NCBI RefSeq assembly: GCF_026000435.1
Contig: NZ_AP026763.1
Location: 3,100,001 to 3,164,000, forward strand
Reading direction: 5' to 3'
Source: Vibrio sp. STUT-A11
GTDB lineage: Bacteria; Pseudomonadota; Gammaproteobacteria; Enterobacterales; Vibrionaceae
Length of the DNA stretch: 64,000 nucleotides
Below, piece after piece: positions 8,979 to 16,969 of this stretch. The notes under the pieces are model-generated. The model was not told the origin of the DNA. It made no database searches and saw nothing but the letters and a program-made list of their open reading frames with translations. The translations under genes were made by a program, and so were the position numbers. Every line of letters begins with the position of its first letter. The stretch's first letter is position 1.

Positions 8979-9617
8979 TCAACGTAGTGTTAAATAGCCT
9001 TGGTCAGCAAGCTGAGCAACAACAAGTTCCGCACATTCTTCGACGGATTTGCCTGCGGTTTTCACATGAATTTCTGGTGAGAGCGGCACTTCATATTCGG
9101 AGTCAATCCCAGTAAAGTTTTTGATTTCTCCTGCACGAGCTTTTTTGTAAAGACCTTTGGGATCTCGTTGCTCACATACCTCGAGCGGTGTATCAATAAA
9201 CACTTCCAAAAACTGGCCTTCCGCCATTAGATCTCGTACCTGTTCGCGATCAGCGACAAATGGAGAAATAAATGCGGTAAGCACTATTGCTCCAGAGTCT
9301 ACAAATAGCTTTGCCACCTCACCGATACGACGAATATTTTCTACACGGTCATCATCACTAAAGCCAAGGTCTTTGTTCAAACCATGACGAACATTATCGC
9401 CATCAAGTAAATAACTATGTTTACCTAAACTCAGTAGCTTACTTTCCACCGCATTGGCAACCGTTGACTTTCCTGAGCCGCTTAAACCTGTAAACCAAAG
9501 CACTACTGGTGTTTGCTGTTTTAATTTAATACGGTCTTCATGAGTCACCGTTGTATTATGCCAAACGACATCATTACTCACGGATTCATTGTCTTTTATT
9601 TCATACGGAGAGCTCAT
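8979..9617 (-). CDS. cysC: Adenylylsulfate (APS) kinase CysC
   Basis: A 212-residue APS kinase with the P-loop GLSGSGKSTVANA near residue 45, the substrate segment LDGDNVRHGLNKDLGFS, and the lid region RDPKGLYKKARAGEIKNFTG. It phosphorylates APS at the 3' position to give PAPS, the donor used by sulfotransferases. The length is slightly above the E. coli protein because of an N-terminal extension. It lies between the permease and cysN, with about 90 bases before cysN. Together with cysD, cysN and two nearby sulfotransferase genes it forms a PAPS supply-and-use set. Confidence 0.95.
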   Translation of the reverse strand: MSSPYEIKDNESVSNDVVWHNTTVTHEDRIKLKQQTPVVLWFTGLSGSGKSTVANAVESKLLSLGKHSYLLDGDNVRHGLNKDLGFSDDDRVENIRRIGEVAKLFVDSGAIVLTAFISPFVADREQVRDLMAEGQFLEVFIDTPLEVCEQRDPKGLYKKARAGEIKNFTGIDSEYEVPLSPEIHVKTAGKSVEECAELVVAQLADQGYLTLR

Positions 9618-9636
9618 TCGAATTCAATCCACTATT

Positions 9637-11367
9637 TTAAAAAGGAAACACCATCGGAATAAGCGAATACGCGATCCCGATATAAGTTAGCGTCATTAGC
9701 CAACCCACTTTTACAAAATCGACAAACTTATAGCCACCAGCATTCATTACCATTAAATTCGTTTGATATCCAAATGGGCTGATAAATGATGCGCTTGCCC
9801 CATAAGCTACCGCCATGACAAAAGGCATGTCATCTACTTGCAAATGAGATGACACGCTAAGAGCGAGAGGTAAAACAATCGCGGCGGCGGCTGTATTTGT
9901 CATAATTTCAGTTAACAAAATGGTCAGCAATATGACCATCAACAGAGCATGGTGGTGACTCACTGACTCAAGCAGGGAACTGGTGCTCATCACTAACTGA
10001 GTAGATAAACCACTTTTACTGAACGCAGCCGCAATAGATAACGCACACACTAAAATAGCCAGTAATTCGAATGGGAAGCGTCTTCTTAATACCGAACCAT
10101 CGATAAGCCCTAATGTAAGCGACCCCAACAAATAAGCGCTCAAGGTTTCAACCAAACTGAGTGACGTTGCACTAGCAATAACGACAGCTGTAATAAAGCC
10201 AATAATACCGAACACGTTTTGTTGCAATGATAAAGGCTTATTAACTTGTCTTTGGCTGAGAAAAAAGAAGTTTCTTGAGAGATTAGGCCTCTTATCAAAG
10301 TCGCTGCCTGTTGCCAGCAACAGTTTATCACCAGCCAGAATAGTTAGCTCACCCAACTTACCTGATATTGCCTGTCCTTGCCTCGAAATGGCTACTACTG
10401 CAGCGTCAAACCGAGAACGAAACTCCACTTGCTTGATGGTCTTCCCTACCATTATGGATTCAGGGCTAACTAACACTTCTTGAAGATTCTTTTCTAAGTC
10501 GAAATCGTCAGAGCTAAAAAGCTCTAGACCATTCATGTTGGACAGCTGGCTGACTTCTCGCACATCACCGACAAAAATAAGTTTGTCTCCCTCTTCCATT
10601 TTCTCATGTGGAGAAACTGGTGAGATCAACCTTCCCTGACGAACAATCTCTACTAAGAAGAGAGACTTGAGAGAACGCAGGCCGTTTTTTAAAACGGAAT
10701 GACCAACTAGAGCGCTCCCCTTTAGTAATTCCGCTTCAATAAAGTAGTCTTGGTGAGTCTGCTTTTTCAAAACCCCACCATTGGGCAACCAACGAGTAAT
10801 AGCCAATATCGCTATACCACATCCAGTTAGTAGCGCTAAACCAACGGGTAAAAAGTCAAAAATGGCAAGAGAAGGTAGATCCTCTTCTTGTAGCAAGCCA
10901 TTAACCACTAAGTTCGTCGCTGTCCCAACCAGTGTGAGCGTTCCCCCTAAAATCGAGAAGTAAGACAGAGGAATAAGTAATTTCTTAGCCGAATGAAATG
11001 GGTTGTTGAGTAAGGTCCCCATTAACGTTGCAACCACGGCCGTATTGTTGAGAAATGCAGAGCTTAAAGAGCTCGCTAACCCAAGCTTACACAACGTACG
11101 ATAATAGTTCTCATCAGCGATCTTAGTCGCCAACCAAAAAAGAATTGCCGTACGCTCTAAAACAAGTGCAGAGAGCATCAGCATGATCAATGTGATTACC
11201 GACATATTCGTCACATTACCCAAAACTGTGCTTTGATCAATCACGCCAGTTACGTACAAAGTCGCGGTTACAAGAATAAAACTGTAAACCGCTCTTATAC
11301 GCCCCCATACCAACAATGTAATTAAGGCAATAAGAGCTCCACCGGTGATCCACTGCTCAAAAGGCAC
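9637..11367 (-). CDS. SLC13-family permease with TrkA-C domains, probable sulfate transporter
   Basis: A 576-residue inner-membrane protein. Hydrophobic helices fill residues 1-190 and 375-576, and the centre (about 205-360) carries two TrkA-C/RCK_C-like regulatory domains (EGDKLIFVGDV and AGDKLLLATGSDF mark their ends). The family motif SSAFLNNTAVVA near residue 102 and TEIMTNTAAAAIVLP near 486 are the paired SNT motifs of DASS/SLC13 anion carriers. It likely imports sulfate with sodium for the flanking cysD/cysC/cysN enzymes. The start is GTG (11365-11367) with GAGAG upstream. Substrate is inferred from neighbours. Confidence 0.85.
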   Translation of the reverse strand: MPFEQWITGGALIALITLLVWGRIRAVYSFILVTATLYVTGVIDQSTVLGNVTNMSVITLIMLMLSALVLERTAILFWLATKIADENYYRTLCKLGLASSLSSAFLNNTAVVATLMGTLLNNPFHSAKKLLIPLSYFSILGGTLTLVGTATNLVVNGLLQEEDLPSLAIFDFLPVGLALLTGCGIAILAITRWLPNGGVLKKQTHQDYFIEAELLKGSALVGHSVLKNGLRSLKSLFLVEIVRQGRLISPVSPHEKMEEGDKLIFVGDVREVSQLSNMNGLELFSSDDFDLEKNLQEVLVSPESIMVGKTIKQVEFRSRFDAAVVAISRQGQAISGKLGELTILAGDKLLLATGSDFDKRPNLSRNFFFLSQRQVNKPLSLQQNVFGIIGFITAVVIASATSLSLVETLSAYLLGSLTLGLIDGSVLRRRFPFELLAILVCALSIAAAFSKSGLSTQLVMSTSSLLESVSHHHALLMVILLTILLTEIMTNTAAAAIVLPLALSVSSHLQVDDMPFVMAVAYGASASFISPFGYQTNLMVMNAGGYKFVDFVKVGWLMTLTYIGIAYSLIPMVFPF

Positions 11368-11410
11368 TTTTTGTACTCTCTGTTACTGCTGCTTTGACAA
11401 AGCTTTCAGG

Positions 11411-12328
11411 TTAGAAGTAGCCTTCACGCTTTTTCTTCTCCATGGATCCAGAGCTATCGTGATCAATGGCGCGACCTTGACGCTCCGAAGTCGTTGTGAG
11501 AAGCATTTCTTGAATAATTTCAGGTAATGTCGTTGCTTCTGACTCAACCGCGCCGGTAAGCGGGTAACAACCCAGGGTACGGAAGCGAACCATTTTTTCT
11601 TCTACGACTTCACCTTCTTTAATTTCCATACGATCGTCATCGACCATGATCAGCATACCGTCGCGTTCTACGACAGGGCGTTTCTTCGCTAAGTATAAAG
11701 ATGGAATTTCAATACTTTCTAGGTAGATATATTGCCAGATATCGAGTTCAGTCCAGTTCGAAAGCGGAAATACTCGAATGCTTTCACCTTTATTTACTTT
11801 ACCGTTGTAGATGTTCCAAAGCTCTGGGCGTTGGTTTTTAGGGTCCCAACGATGATGCTCATCTCGGAATGAATAAACACGCTCTTTTGCACGTGACTTT
11901 TCTTCATCACGACGTGCACCACCGAAAGCAGCATCAAAGCCATGTTCATCTAGTGCTTGTTTTAGCCCTTGAGTTTTCATGATATCAGTGTGTTTTGAGC
12001 TACCGTGAACAAATGGGTTGATATTCATTTCCAACCCTTCTGGGTTTTGATGCACAATTAGCTTCATACCCAATTTTTCTGCCATGTAATCACGAAACTC
12101 AATCATTTCCTTAAACTTCCACGTTGTGTCAACGTGCATCAGTGGAAATGGTGGGATACCTGGTGCAAACGCTTTTTTTGCTAAATGAAGCATTACGGAT
12201 GAATCTTTACCTACAGAGTAAAGCATTACCGGATTATCAAATTCCGCAGCAACTTCGCGCATAATATGGATTGACTCGGCTTCAAGCTGTTTTAAGTGAG
12301 TCATTCTCTCTGGAGACATTTTCATCAT
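11411..12328 (-). CDS. cysD: Sulfate adenylyltransferase catalytic subunit CysD
   Basis: A 305-residue PP-loop enzyme with YSVGKDSSVMLHLAKKAF near residue 38, the form of the ATP-pyrophosphatase SGGxDS loop found in CysD. Downstream are GARRDEEKSRAKER near residue 137 and the C-terminal SSGSMEKKKREGYF tail typical of the family. It makes APS from ATP and sulfate in complex with CysN. Two in-frame ATGs open the frame (12328 and 12325). It lies directly after wzz and leads the sulfate-activation block. The order cysD-permease-cysC-cysN differs from the common cysD-cysN-cysC order. Confidence 0.95.
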   Translation of the reverse strand: MMKMSPERMTHLKQLEAESIHIMREVAAEFDNPVMLYSVGKDSSVMLHLAKKAFAPGIPPFPLMHVDTTWKFKEMIEFRDYMAEKLGMKLIVHQNPEGLEMNINPFVHGSSKHTDIMKTQGLKQALDEHGFDAAFGGARRDEEKSRAKERVYSFRDEHHRWDPKNQRPELWNIYNGKVNKGESIRVFPLSNWTELDIWQYIYLESIEIPSLYLAKKRPVVERDGMLIMVDDDRMEIKEGEVVEEKMVRFRTLGCYPLTGAVESEATTLPEIIQEMLLTTTSERQGRAIDHDSSGSMEKKKREGYF

Positions 12329-12410
12329 TTCACACTTTTAATTATTTAAAGTTCATCCACACACTCAGTGAATTAAACAAACACTGAATAAGATATTTTC
12401 TCTTGGAGTG

Positions 12411-13394
12411 CTAAGTATTAGCAGCTAGATCTTCAGACTCTTCTTTCCTAAATACAAAACGTACCAACACAATCGCTACACCTAGCATGCCGCCCAATAG
12501 AGTACCTATTACACAGAGCAAGGCTCGCTTAGGGCTATCCTTTAACTCTGGAACAACTGCAGGGTCAACCGTCTTAAATACAAACTCTTCTTGAACCTCC
12601 GCCAGCATTAAACTTTTTGTTTGCTCCTCAATGAGCTTGTAAAAGGTGCTTTGCATATCGGCTACAGCGGTTTTCTGTAATTGTATGTTGAGATAGTCTA
12701 AATTTTGCGACGTTTCTGCAATGGTACGTTCACGCATCACTTTATTTATCTCCTCAATTAACCAGTTAACCCATTGCTGAGCAACATAAGGAGAATAGTG
12801 TTTAATAGAAACTGTGTATAAACCACTATCTTTATCTTGTTCAACACTCAAGATATCTTTGCTGAATACTTCAAAAGCCTCTTGCGAAGTTGGTTTTGCA
12901 CCTCTGAGGCCTTCAGGTTCTCGAAGCCAATTCGCTGTACTTTGGTCAAAAACCTCATCATCTATAACCAATTTGTTATTGGCTAAATCCCAATCTTTAG
13001 TCGCCATTAACGGAACAAGTAAGTCATGCTTGTTGATAAATGCATCCACAAACTGCCGAGACTTCATAATTTGAACAGCCAGATCGGCTTGGGATGACTC
13101 CGCCCCCCCCAGGTTTACACCTGCTAATGCAGCTAAGCCGCCAACCTGGTTAGCCATTTTTGACAAACCACCACTACTAGAACTTTCTGTGGGAGCTAGC
13201 AACGCATCTGCTTTATAGATGTCCGGGAGGCTTAGAGAATAAAGTACTGAAGCCACTGCAAATACAAATGTGGTAGCAACGATGATCCACTTTTCCTTCC
13301 AAATAGCTTTGAATAGTTCACGCAGGTCAATTTCTTCTTTAGAGACCACAGGTACTTGTGGAGGGTAAGGTAGGTAATTTGGTTGTGGTTCCAT
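12411..13394 (-). CDS. wzz: Wzz/OtnB-like polysaccharide chain-length regulator
   Basis: A 327-residue polysaccharide co-polymerase. The cytoplasmic N-terminus is proline-rich, followed by EIDLRELFKAIWKEKW and a first membrane helix near residues 36-58. A long periplasmic coiled-coil region follows, then a second helix near residues 288-312 preceded by the conserved Pro-rich segment VVPELKDSPKRALL. There is no C-terminal Tyr-kinase domain. It sets the chain length of the polymer made by Wzy. A glycine-rich patch near residues 75-95 is typical of Vibrio Wzz. Its ATG lies a few bases after a CCTAGG cluster that bounds the repeat island. Confidence 0.9.
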   Translation of the reverse strand: MEPQPNYLPYPPQVPVVSKEEIDLRELFKAIWKEKWIIVATTFVFAVASVLYSLSLPDIYKADALLAPTESSSSGGLSKMANQVGGLAALAGVNLGGAESSQADLAVQIMKSRQFVDAFINKHDLLVPLMATKDWDLANNKLVIDDEVFDQSTANWLREPEGLRGAKPTSQEAFEVFSKDILSVEQDKDSGLYTVSIKHYSPYVAQQWVNWLIEEINKVMRERTIAETSQNLDYLNIQLQKTAVADMQSTFYKLIEEQTKSLMLAEVQEEFVFKTVDPAVVPELKDSPKRALLCVIGTLLGGMLGVAIVLVRFVFRKEESEDLAANT

Positions 13395-13479
13395 AGGGTA
13401 TTTAGGTCCTAGGATCCTAGGCCCTAGGTCCTAGGTAAAAACTAGGTGCTAGGGATAGGATCGGTGAAAATTAGTTTAG

Positions 13480-13528
13480 TTACGGATTACGGATTACGGA
13501 TTACGGATTACGGATTACGGATTACGGA
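13480..13528. repeat. TTACGGA tandem array, 7 copies
   Basis: Seven perfect, uninterrupted copies of TTACGGA. The last two copies lie inside the four-helix-bundle gene and supply its final residues and stop codon. Perfect conservation across units suggests recent expansion and likely copy-number variation between strains. Confidence 0.97.
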
Positions 13529-13898
13529 AATCATACTCAGCTGGTTCTTCGTTTAAACGGTTTTGCTTAGTTTTTATTAATTTTCCAAGACTTGCAGCTA
13601 TCAGCTCAGATTCATCAATTAATGTTAAACCCACCTGCTTATCGATATATCCGATTTCTATTCCTATATAAATTTGTGTAATGAGTTCAGCAGTTGAAGC
13701 CTTTGCTATATTCAAAAACCTCATTTGGTCTTTAAGCGATTCCCTTTCTTCACCTTCAGCAATATTCGAAGGAACAGATAAACCAGAACGAGTAATCTGG
13801 TCCTTAAAGCCAAAGTCACTACATGTCCGCATTATTTTGTAAATATTACAAGAAAGGCGACACGCTTGTTGCCAAACTTTTAACTGCTTAAACCTCAA
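13515..13898 (-). CDS. Four-helix-bundle protein (S23/23S-IVP family, bAvd-like)
   Basis: A 127-residue protein with the signature of the TIGR02436/S23 family: LKVWQQACRLSCNIYKI in helix 1, then RSGLSVPSNIAEGEER (the conserved R-x(n)-S-NIAEG segment) before helix 2, then two more amphipathic helices. Relatives are encoded in intervening sequences of 23S rRNA genes and resemble the Avd accessory protein of diversity-generating retroelements; both form pentameric helical barrels. The start is TTG at 13896-13898 with a strong AAGGAA site. The final codons (DFRNP and stop) are made of heptamer repeat units. It is bracketed by two different 7-bp arrays, so it probably belongs to the repeat element rather than to capsule synthesis. 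Biochemical function is unknown. Confidence 0.85.
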   Translation of the reverse strand: MRFKQLKVWQQACRLSCNIYKIMRTCSDFGFKDQITRSGLSVPSNIAEGEERESLKDQMRFLNIAKASTAELITQIYIGIEIGYIDKQVGLTLIDESELIAASLGKLIKTKQNRLNEEPAEYDFRNP

Positions 13899-13919
13899 TA
13901 GATTTCCTTATCTAATGAC

Positions 13920-13989
13920 TACGGAATACGGAATACGGAATACGGAATACGGAATACGGAATACGGAATACGGAATACGGAATACGGAA
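13920..13989. repeat. TACGGAA tandem array, 10 copies
   Basis: Ten perfect copies of TACGGAA lie 21 bases upstream of the four-helix-bundle gene start. In another register the unit is ATACGGA, differing by one base from the TTACGGA unit downstream of the gene. The position makes it the gene's leader or promoter-proximal region. Confidence 0.97.
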
Positions 13990-14020
13990 ATTTTAATCAC
14001 TCAATCACGAAGTAAAGTAT

Positions 14021-14068
14021 CTGTAATCTGTAATCTGTAATCTGTAATCTGTAATCTGTAATCTGTAA
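14021..14068. repeat. CTGTAAT tandem array, 6 copies plus a partial
   Basis: Six perfect CTGTAAT copies pass directly into CTGTAAGCGAAGCGCT. On the minus strand the unit is ATTACAG, or TTACAGA in register, again one base from TTACGGA. All three arrays of this island therefore fit the degenerate unit WTACRGA. Confidence 0.95.
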
Positions 14069-14168
14069 GCGAAGCGCTCAGTATTCGGTAATCAATTTCC
14101 ATTCTGTAAGCGAAGCGCTCCGTAATCTGTATTCTCAAATTTTAGGGCCTAGGATCCTAGGACCTCCC

Positions 14169-16901
14169 CTATTTAAGCGCATTAATCGCTACACCTGTTT
14201 GGTACAGGATTTGCGTTGCAGCGGTCCAGGTGCTCAGAGCATCGCGGTAGTCTGTATCGATAGGTACAACAATAGTATCGCCAGCACTTAACTCTTCATT
14301 GTTATTACCGAACCAGTAACCTGACGTTGGTTTATAAACAGAGCCGTCTGCACGTACTACGAAAATACGATCTTCATCCGCTTGCTTTTTCGCACCGCCA
14401 GCTTTGTTCAGGTAATCGTCGACATCTAACTTACTATCTAGCAGATAGGTAATTGGAACCTGGACTTCTCCCATAATTGATACTGTATTGCGGAAAGTCG
14501 GAACAAATAAGAAGTCACCGTCTTCTAACATAAAGTCCGCAGAACGTTCGTCTTTAATGATACGGTTTACCTGAACAACCATACGGCCAAGTGCTTTGCT
14601 GCGGCTTGCTTCTTCAACAAATTGCAGCGTTTTATCAGGATTAGAGATGATCGAACCTAAATTAGTATCGGCCCGGAAGGTTTTCTTCGCTGTTTCTGCA
14701 CGCATATCCGCCGCGTACTCATTGAGTAGTTTCTGCTCTTGTAGCCGCAGAGCTTCACGAGTGAATATTGCACCTTGCGGATGCGCAAATTCGGTAAGAC
14801 CACCAGCGCGTTCAAGTAGCTCTCCAAGTGTTTCACCTTGGCGTACCGTGTAAGTTCCTGGAAAACGTACTTCGCCCTGTAAAGTAACCGTACTTTGCAA
14901 TTTCACGCTTGGTTTTTCAAGAATATTCAAACGGTCTCGCCCAGCAATAATAGCATCAGCAGCCGTACTACCCTGGATTGCTTTGCGTAAGTCAATACGC
15001 TCTACATCAATGTAGGCACGTTCATCAATATTATTGATAACTGTACGTGCAAGTTCTGCGTTAATAGTAAACGCGTTGTACGTTAACCCCCCGGCAGCTT
15101 CAAGCAACGTAGAGACGGTCATTCTTGGGGTGATTGGATAACGACCTGGGTGTTTTACTTCACCAAAAACTTCGGCTATTTGTGGTGCTAAACCGAGCTT
15201 AGATTGTTGCTGAAGTTGCAACAGAACAGGAGCAAGTAACGTTCGGCGTGTATTTTGTTTCAGCGCTTCCAGATCTTCTTGGGTTATCTCTTTACCGCGG
15301 AAAATAATTTTAGGCTGATTGTTCTGATTGAAGTCCAACGTCTTATGTACGGTACCAACCGAGTTAGCACCAATTTCGAAACCATTGTTTACGGGTTCAG
15401 TTGAGACGGCGACTGAAGAACTCATAACTTGCTGTTCTTTTCGCAAATCTTGTTCTGCTTGCTGCTGAGCTTCTTCAAGCGTCTTCGCTTTAGTAACGAC
15501 TTCTTGTTCGGCTAGTGTATCTAAGTCTTCATTGTTAAAACGGTTAAACACTAAGACACGATCACGAGTTTGCAGCTGTAAATTATCTTTGCTATTGGGA
15601 GCTAGAATTGCTTTAGCAAGATTCACTTGATACGTTTCGATATCTCGTTGAGAGTTAATTTCTCGCACAATGACGGCGTAGTTAACATCAGCAGTTGAAT
15701 TGAAAGAAGAATCTACAGAGTGGAATAAGTCAGCGATACGCAACCCACTCTTCCATTGAACAAACCCTGGATGGCGTACGTCACCTTCGATCTGAACGTA
15801 ACGGGTTAGCTCTTCACTTTTCTTCAGTACGTTAACTTCATCACCCACTTTTACTTTCGCTTGTTGGTCTTGAGAATTAACAAAGTTCAGAGTTAACGCT
15901 TCTCGTCTACCTTCAGTACCGTAGCGTTTTATATTGATTTGTTCAAAGAAGGCGTTGGCAGTAAAACCACCCGCCATTTGAACTAGTTGTTTGTAGGTTT
16001 CACCAGGTTTGACTTCATAAATCGCAGGACGGTTAACTTCGCCATCAACTGAAACGGTTTGTTTAACTGCGCCAATAAAAACCACATCACCTGGTAATAA
16101 ACGGACATCGTTACGAGCATCACCTTTTAGTAGTAGATCATACATATCAAGCTTACGGATCACTTGACCATTACGTTTTAGCTGAATGTCACGCAGTGCG
16201 CCGCTCTCCCCAAAACCACCACTGTAATAAATAGCCTGAGAAATTGTAGTCAGCGCACTCACTGTGTAAGCGCCGGGTTTATAAGCATCACCCATGACAA
16301 ATACTTGCATGGTACGCATTTCCCCAAGAGAGATATCACTGCGTACACCAATCATTTGTTCTTTGACACGTTGGTTAAGTGAATCACGCACTTCTGAGAA
16401 GCTCATGCCAGCAACCTGTACCGGACCTAGCGATGGGAAGTTAATGATCCCAGCACGATTAACACGCAGACGGTGAGTTAAGTTCTCTTTACCAAACAGT
16501 TGGATAACAAGTTCATCACCAGCTCCGACGGTGTAGTCAGCAGGAACAGGAACATCACTAACCGGAGCAAAAGTACTTGGTGAACCTGCAAATAACTCCA
16601 AACCAAAACGTTTTAGTTCTTCATCTTCGTCTTTCTGGTTTTGCTGATTTAATTGCCCGTTTTGAACGCTGTCGTTTATAAGAGGACGAGGTTCAACCAC
16701 CTGTGGGCTTTGGTAGGTCGTTGATTGAGAAGAGGCTGATGGAACGGAAATACCATACTTACTCGCCAGTGCTTGTTGCTGATCGGCTGGTAAGCTCTTA
16801 AACATTTGGATCTGTTCTGGAGTTGGGTTCTGCGCCAACGTGTACGGCGCAAACATACTTGCCAATACACAAATCGCAATGGAGAAATATCCTTTAAGCA
16901 T
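14169..16901 (-). CDS. wbfF: SLBB-domain polysaccharide export protein (WbfF/OtnA type)
   Basis: About 910 residues with a signal peptide (hydrophobic core near residues 5-22, cleavage after TLAQ). A Poly_export domain follows (DYTVGAGDELVIQLFGKEN near residue 128). Several SLBB beta-grasp domains recur down the chain, each with a V-x-GEVxxPGxY-type strand, for example VQVAGMSFSEVRD, VSVDGEVNRPAIYEV, VFGEVKHPGRYPI, VTLQGEVRFPGTYTV and VSIMGEVQVPITYLL. It is far longer than Wza and belongs to the large Vibrio OtnA/WbfF group needed for capsule or high-molecular-weight polysaccharide surface export. The frame extends to a TTG at 16907, but ATG at 16901 is the likelier start. It is the second gene after JUMPstart. 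Confidence 0.88.
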   Translation of the reverse strand: MLKGYFSIAICVLASMFAPYTLAQNPTPEQIQMFKSLPADQQQALASKYGISVPSASSQSTTYQSPQVVEPRPLINDSVQNGQLNQQNQKDEDEELKRFGLELFAGSPSTFAPVSDVPVPADYTVGAGDELVIQLFGKENLTHRLRVNRAGIINFPSLGPVQVAGMSFSEVRDSLNQRVKEQMIGVRSDISLGEMRTMQVFVMGDAYKPGAYTVSALTTISQAIYYSGGFGESGALRDIQLKRNGQVIRKLDMYDLLLKGDARNDVRLLPGDVVFIGAVKQTVSVDGEVNRPAIYEVKPGETYKQLVQMAGGFTANAFFEQINIKRYGTEGRREALTLNFVNSQDQQAKVKVGDEVNVLKKSEELTRYVQIEGDVRHPGFVQWKSGLRIADLFHSVDSSFNSTADVNYAVIVREINSQRDIETYQVNLAKAILAPNSKDNLQLQTRDRVLVFNRFNNEDLDTLAEQEVVTKAKTLEEAQQQAEQDLRKEQQVMSSSVAVSTEPVNNGFEIGANSVGTVHKTLDFNQNNQPKIIFRGKEITQEDLEALKQNTRRTLLAPVLLQLQQQSKLGLAPQIAEVFGEVKHPGRYPITPRMTVSTLLEAAGGLTYNAFTINAELARTVINNIDERAYIDVERIDLRKAIQGSTAADAIIAGRDRLNILEKPSVKLQSTVTLQGEVRFPGTYTVRQGETLGELLERAGGLTEFAHPQGAIFTREALRLQEQKLLNEYAADMRAETAKKTFRADTNLGSIISNPDKTLQFVEEASRSKALGRMVVQVNRIIKDERSADFMLEDGDFLFVPTFRNTVSIMGEVQVPITYLLDSKLDVDDYLNKAGGAKKQADEDRIFVVRADGSVYKPTSGYWFGNNNEELSAGDTIVVPIDTDYRDALSTWTAATQILYQTGVAINALK

Positions 16902-16929
16902 GATCAATCGCTATAAATATAATGAAGTG

Positions 16930-16967
16930 AAAAACCTAGACACTAAGACCTAGGCGCTAGGTTTTTT
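16930..16967 (-). terminator. Hairpin with CCTAGG sequence between the beta-barrel gene and wbfF
   Basis: Perfect 10-bp arms AAAAACCTAG and CTAGGTTTTT enclose a loop that contains another CCTAGG. T-runs on both strands make it look like a bidirectional intrinsic terminator. It sits 3 bases after the beta-barrel gene stop and about 30 bases before wbfF, inside an operon led by an ops element. RfaH-type antitermination would be expected to suppress it. Confidence 0.6.
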
Positions 16968-16969
16968 AA

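Larger units (their letters stand above)
13403..14164 (-). mobile_element. Heptamer-repeat element with a gene (coding copy)
   Basis: A 760-bp island between wbfF and wzz. Both ends are clusters of the hexamer CCTAGG in roughly 7-bp steps (13403-13454 and 14143-14164, both including CCTAGGATCCTAGG). Inside, read on the minus strand, are two copies of AGCGCTTCGCTTACAG (14119-14104 and 14078-14063), an ATTACAG array, a TTCCGTA array, the four-helix-bundle gene, and a TCCGTAA array. The same parts in the same polarity, without the gene, occur at 21970-22162, 43267-43711 and 50220-50457. I infer a dispersed element family of which this is the only gene-carrying copy here. Mobility is not proven; no target duplication was identified. 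Confidence 0.6.

Noticed and set aside
13480..14068. CRISPR array
   Set aside because: The repeats are 7-bp units with no spacers and no cas genes nearby; they are simple tandem arrays.
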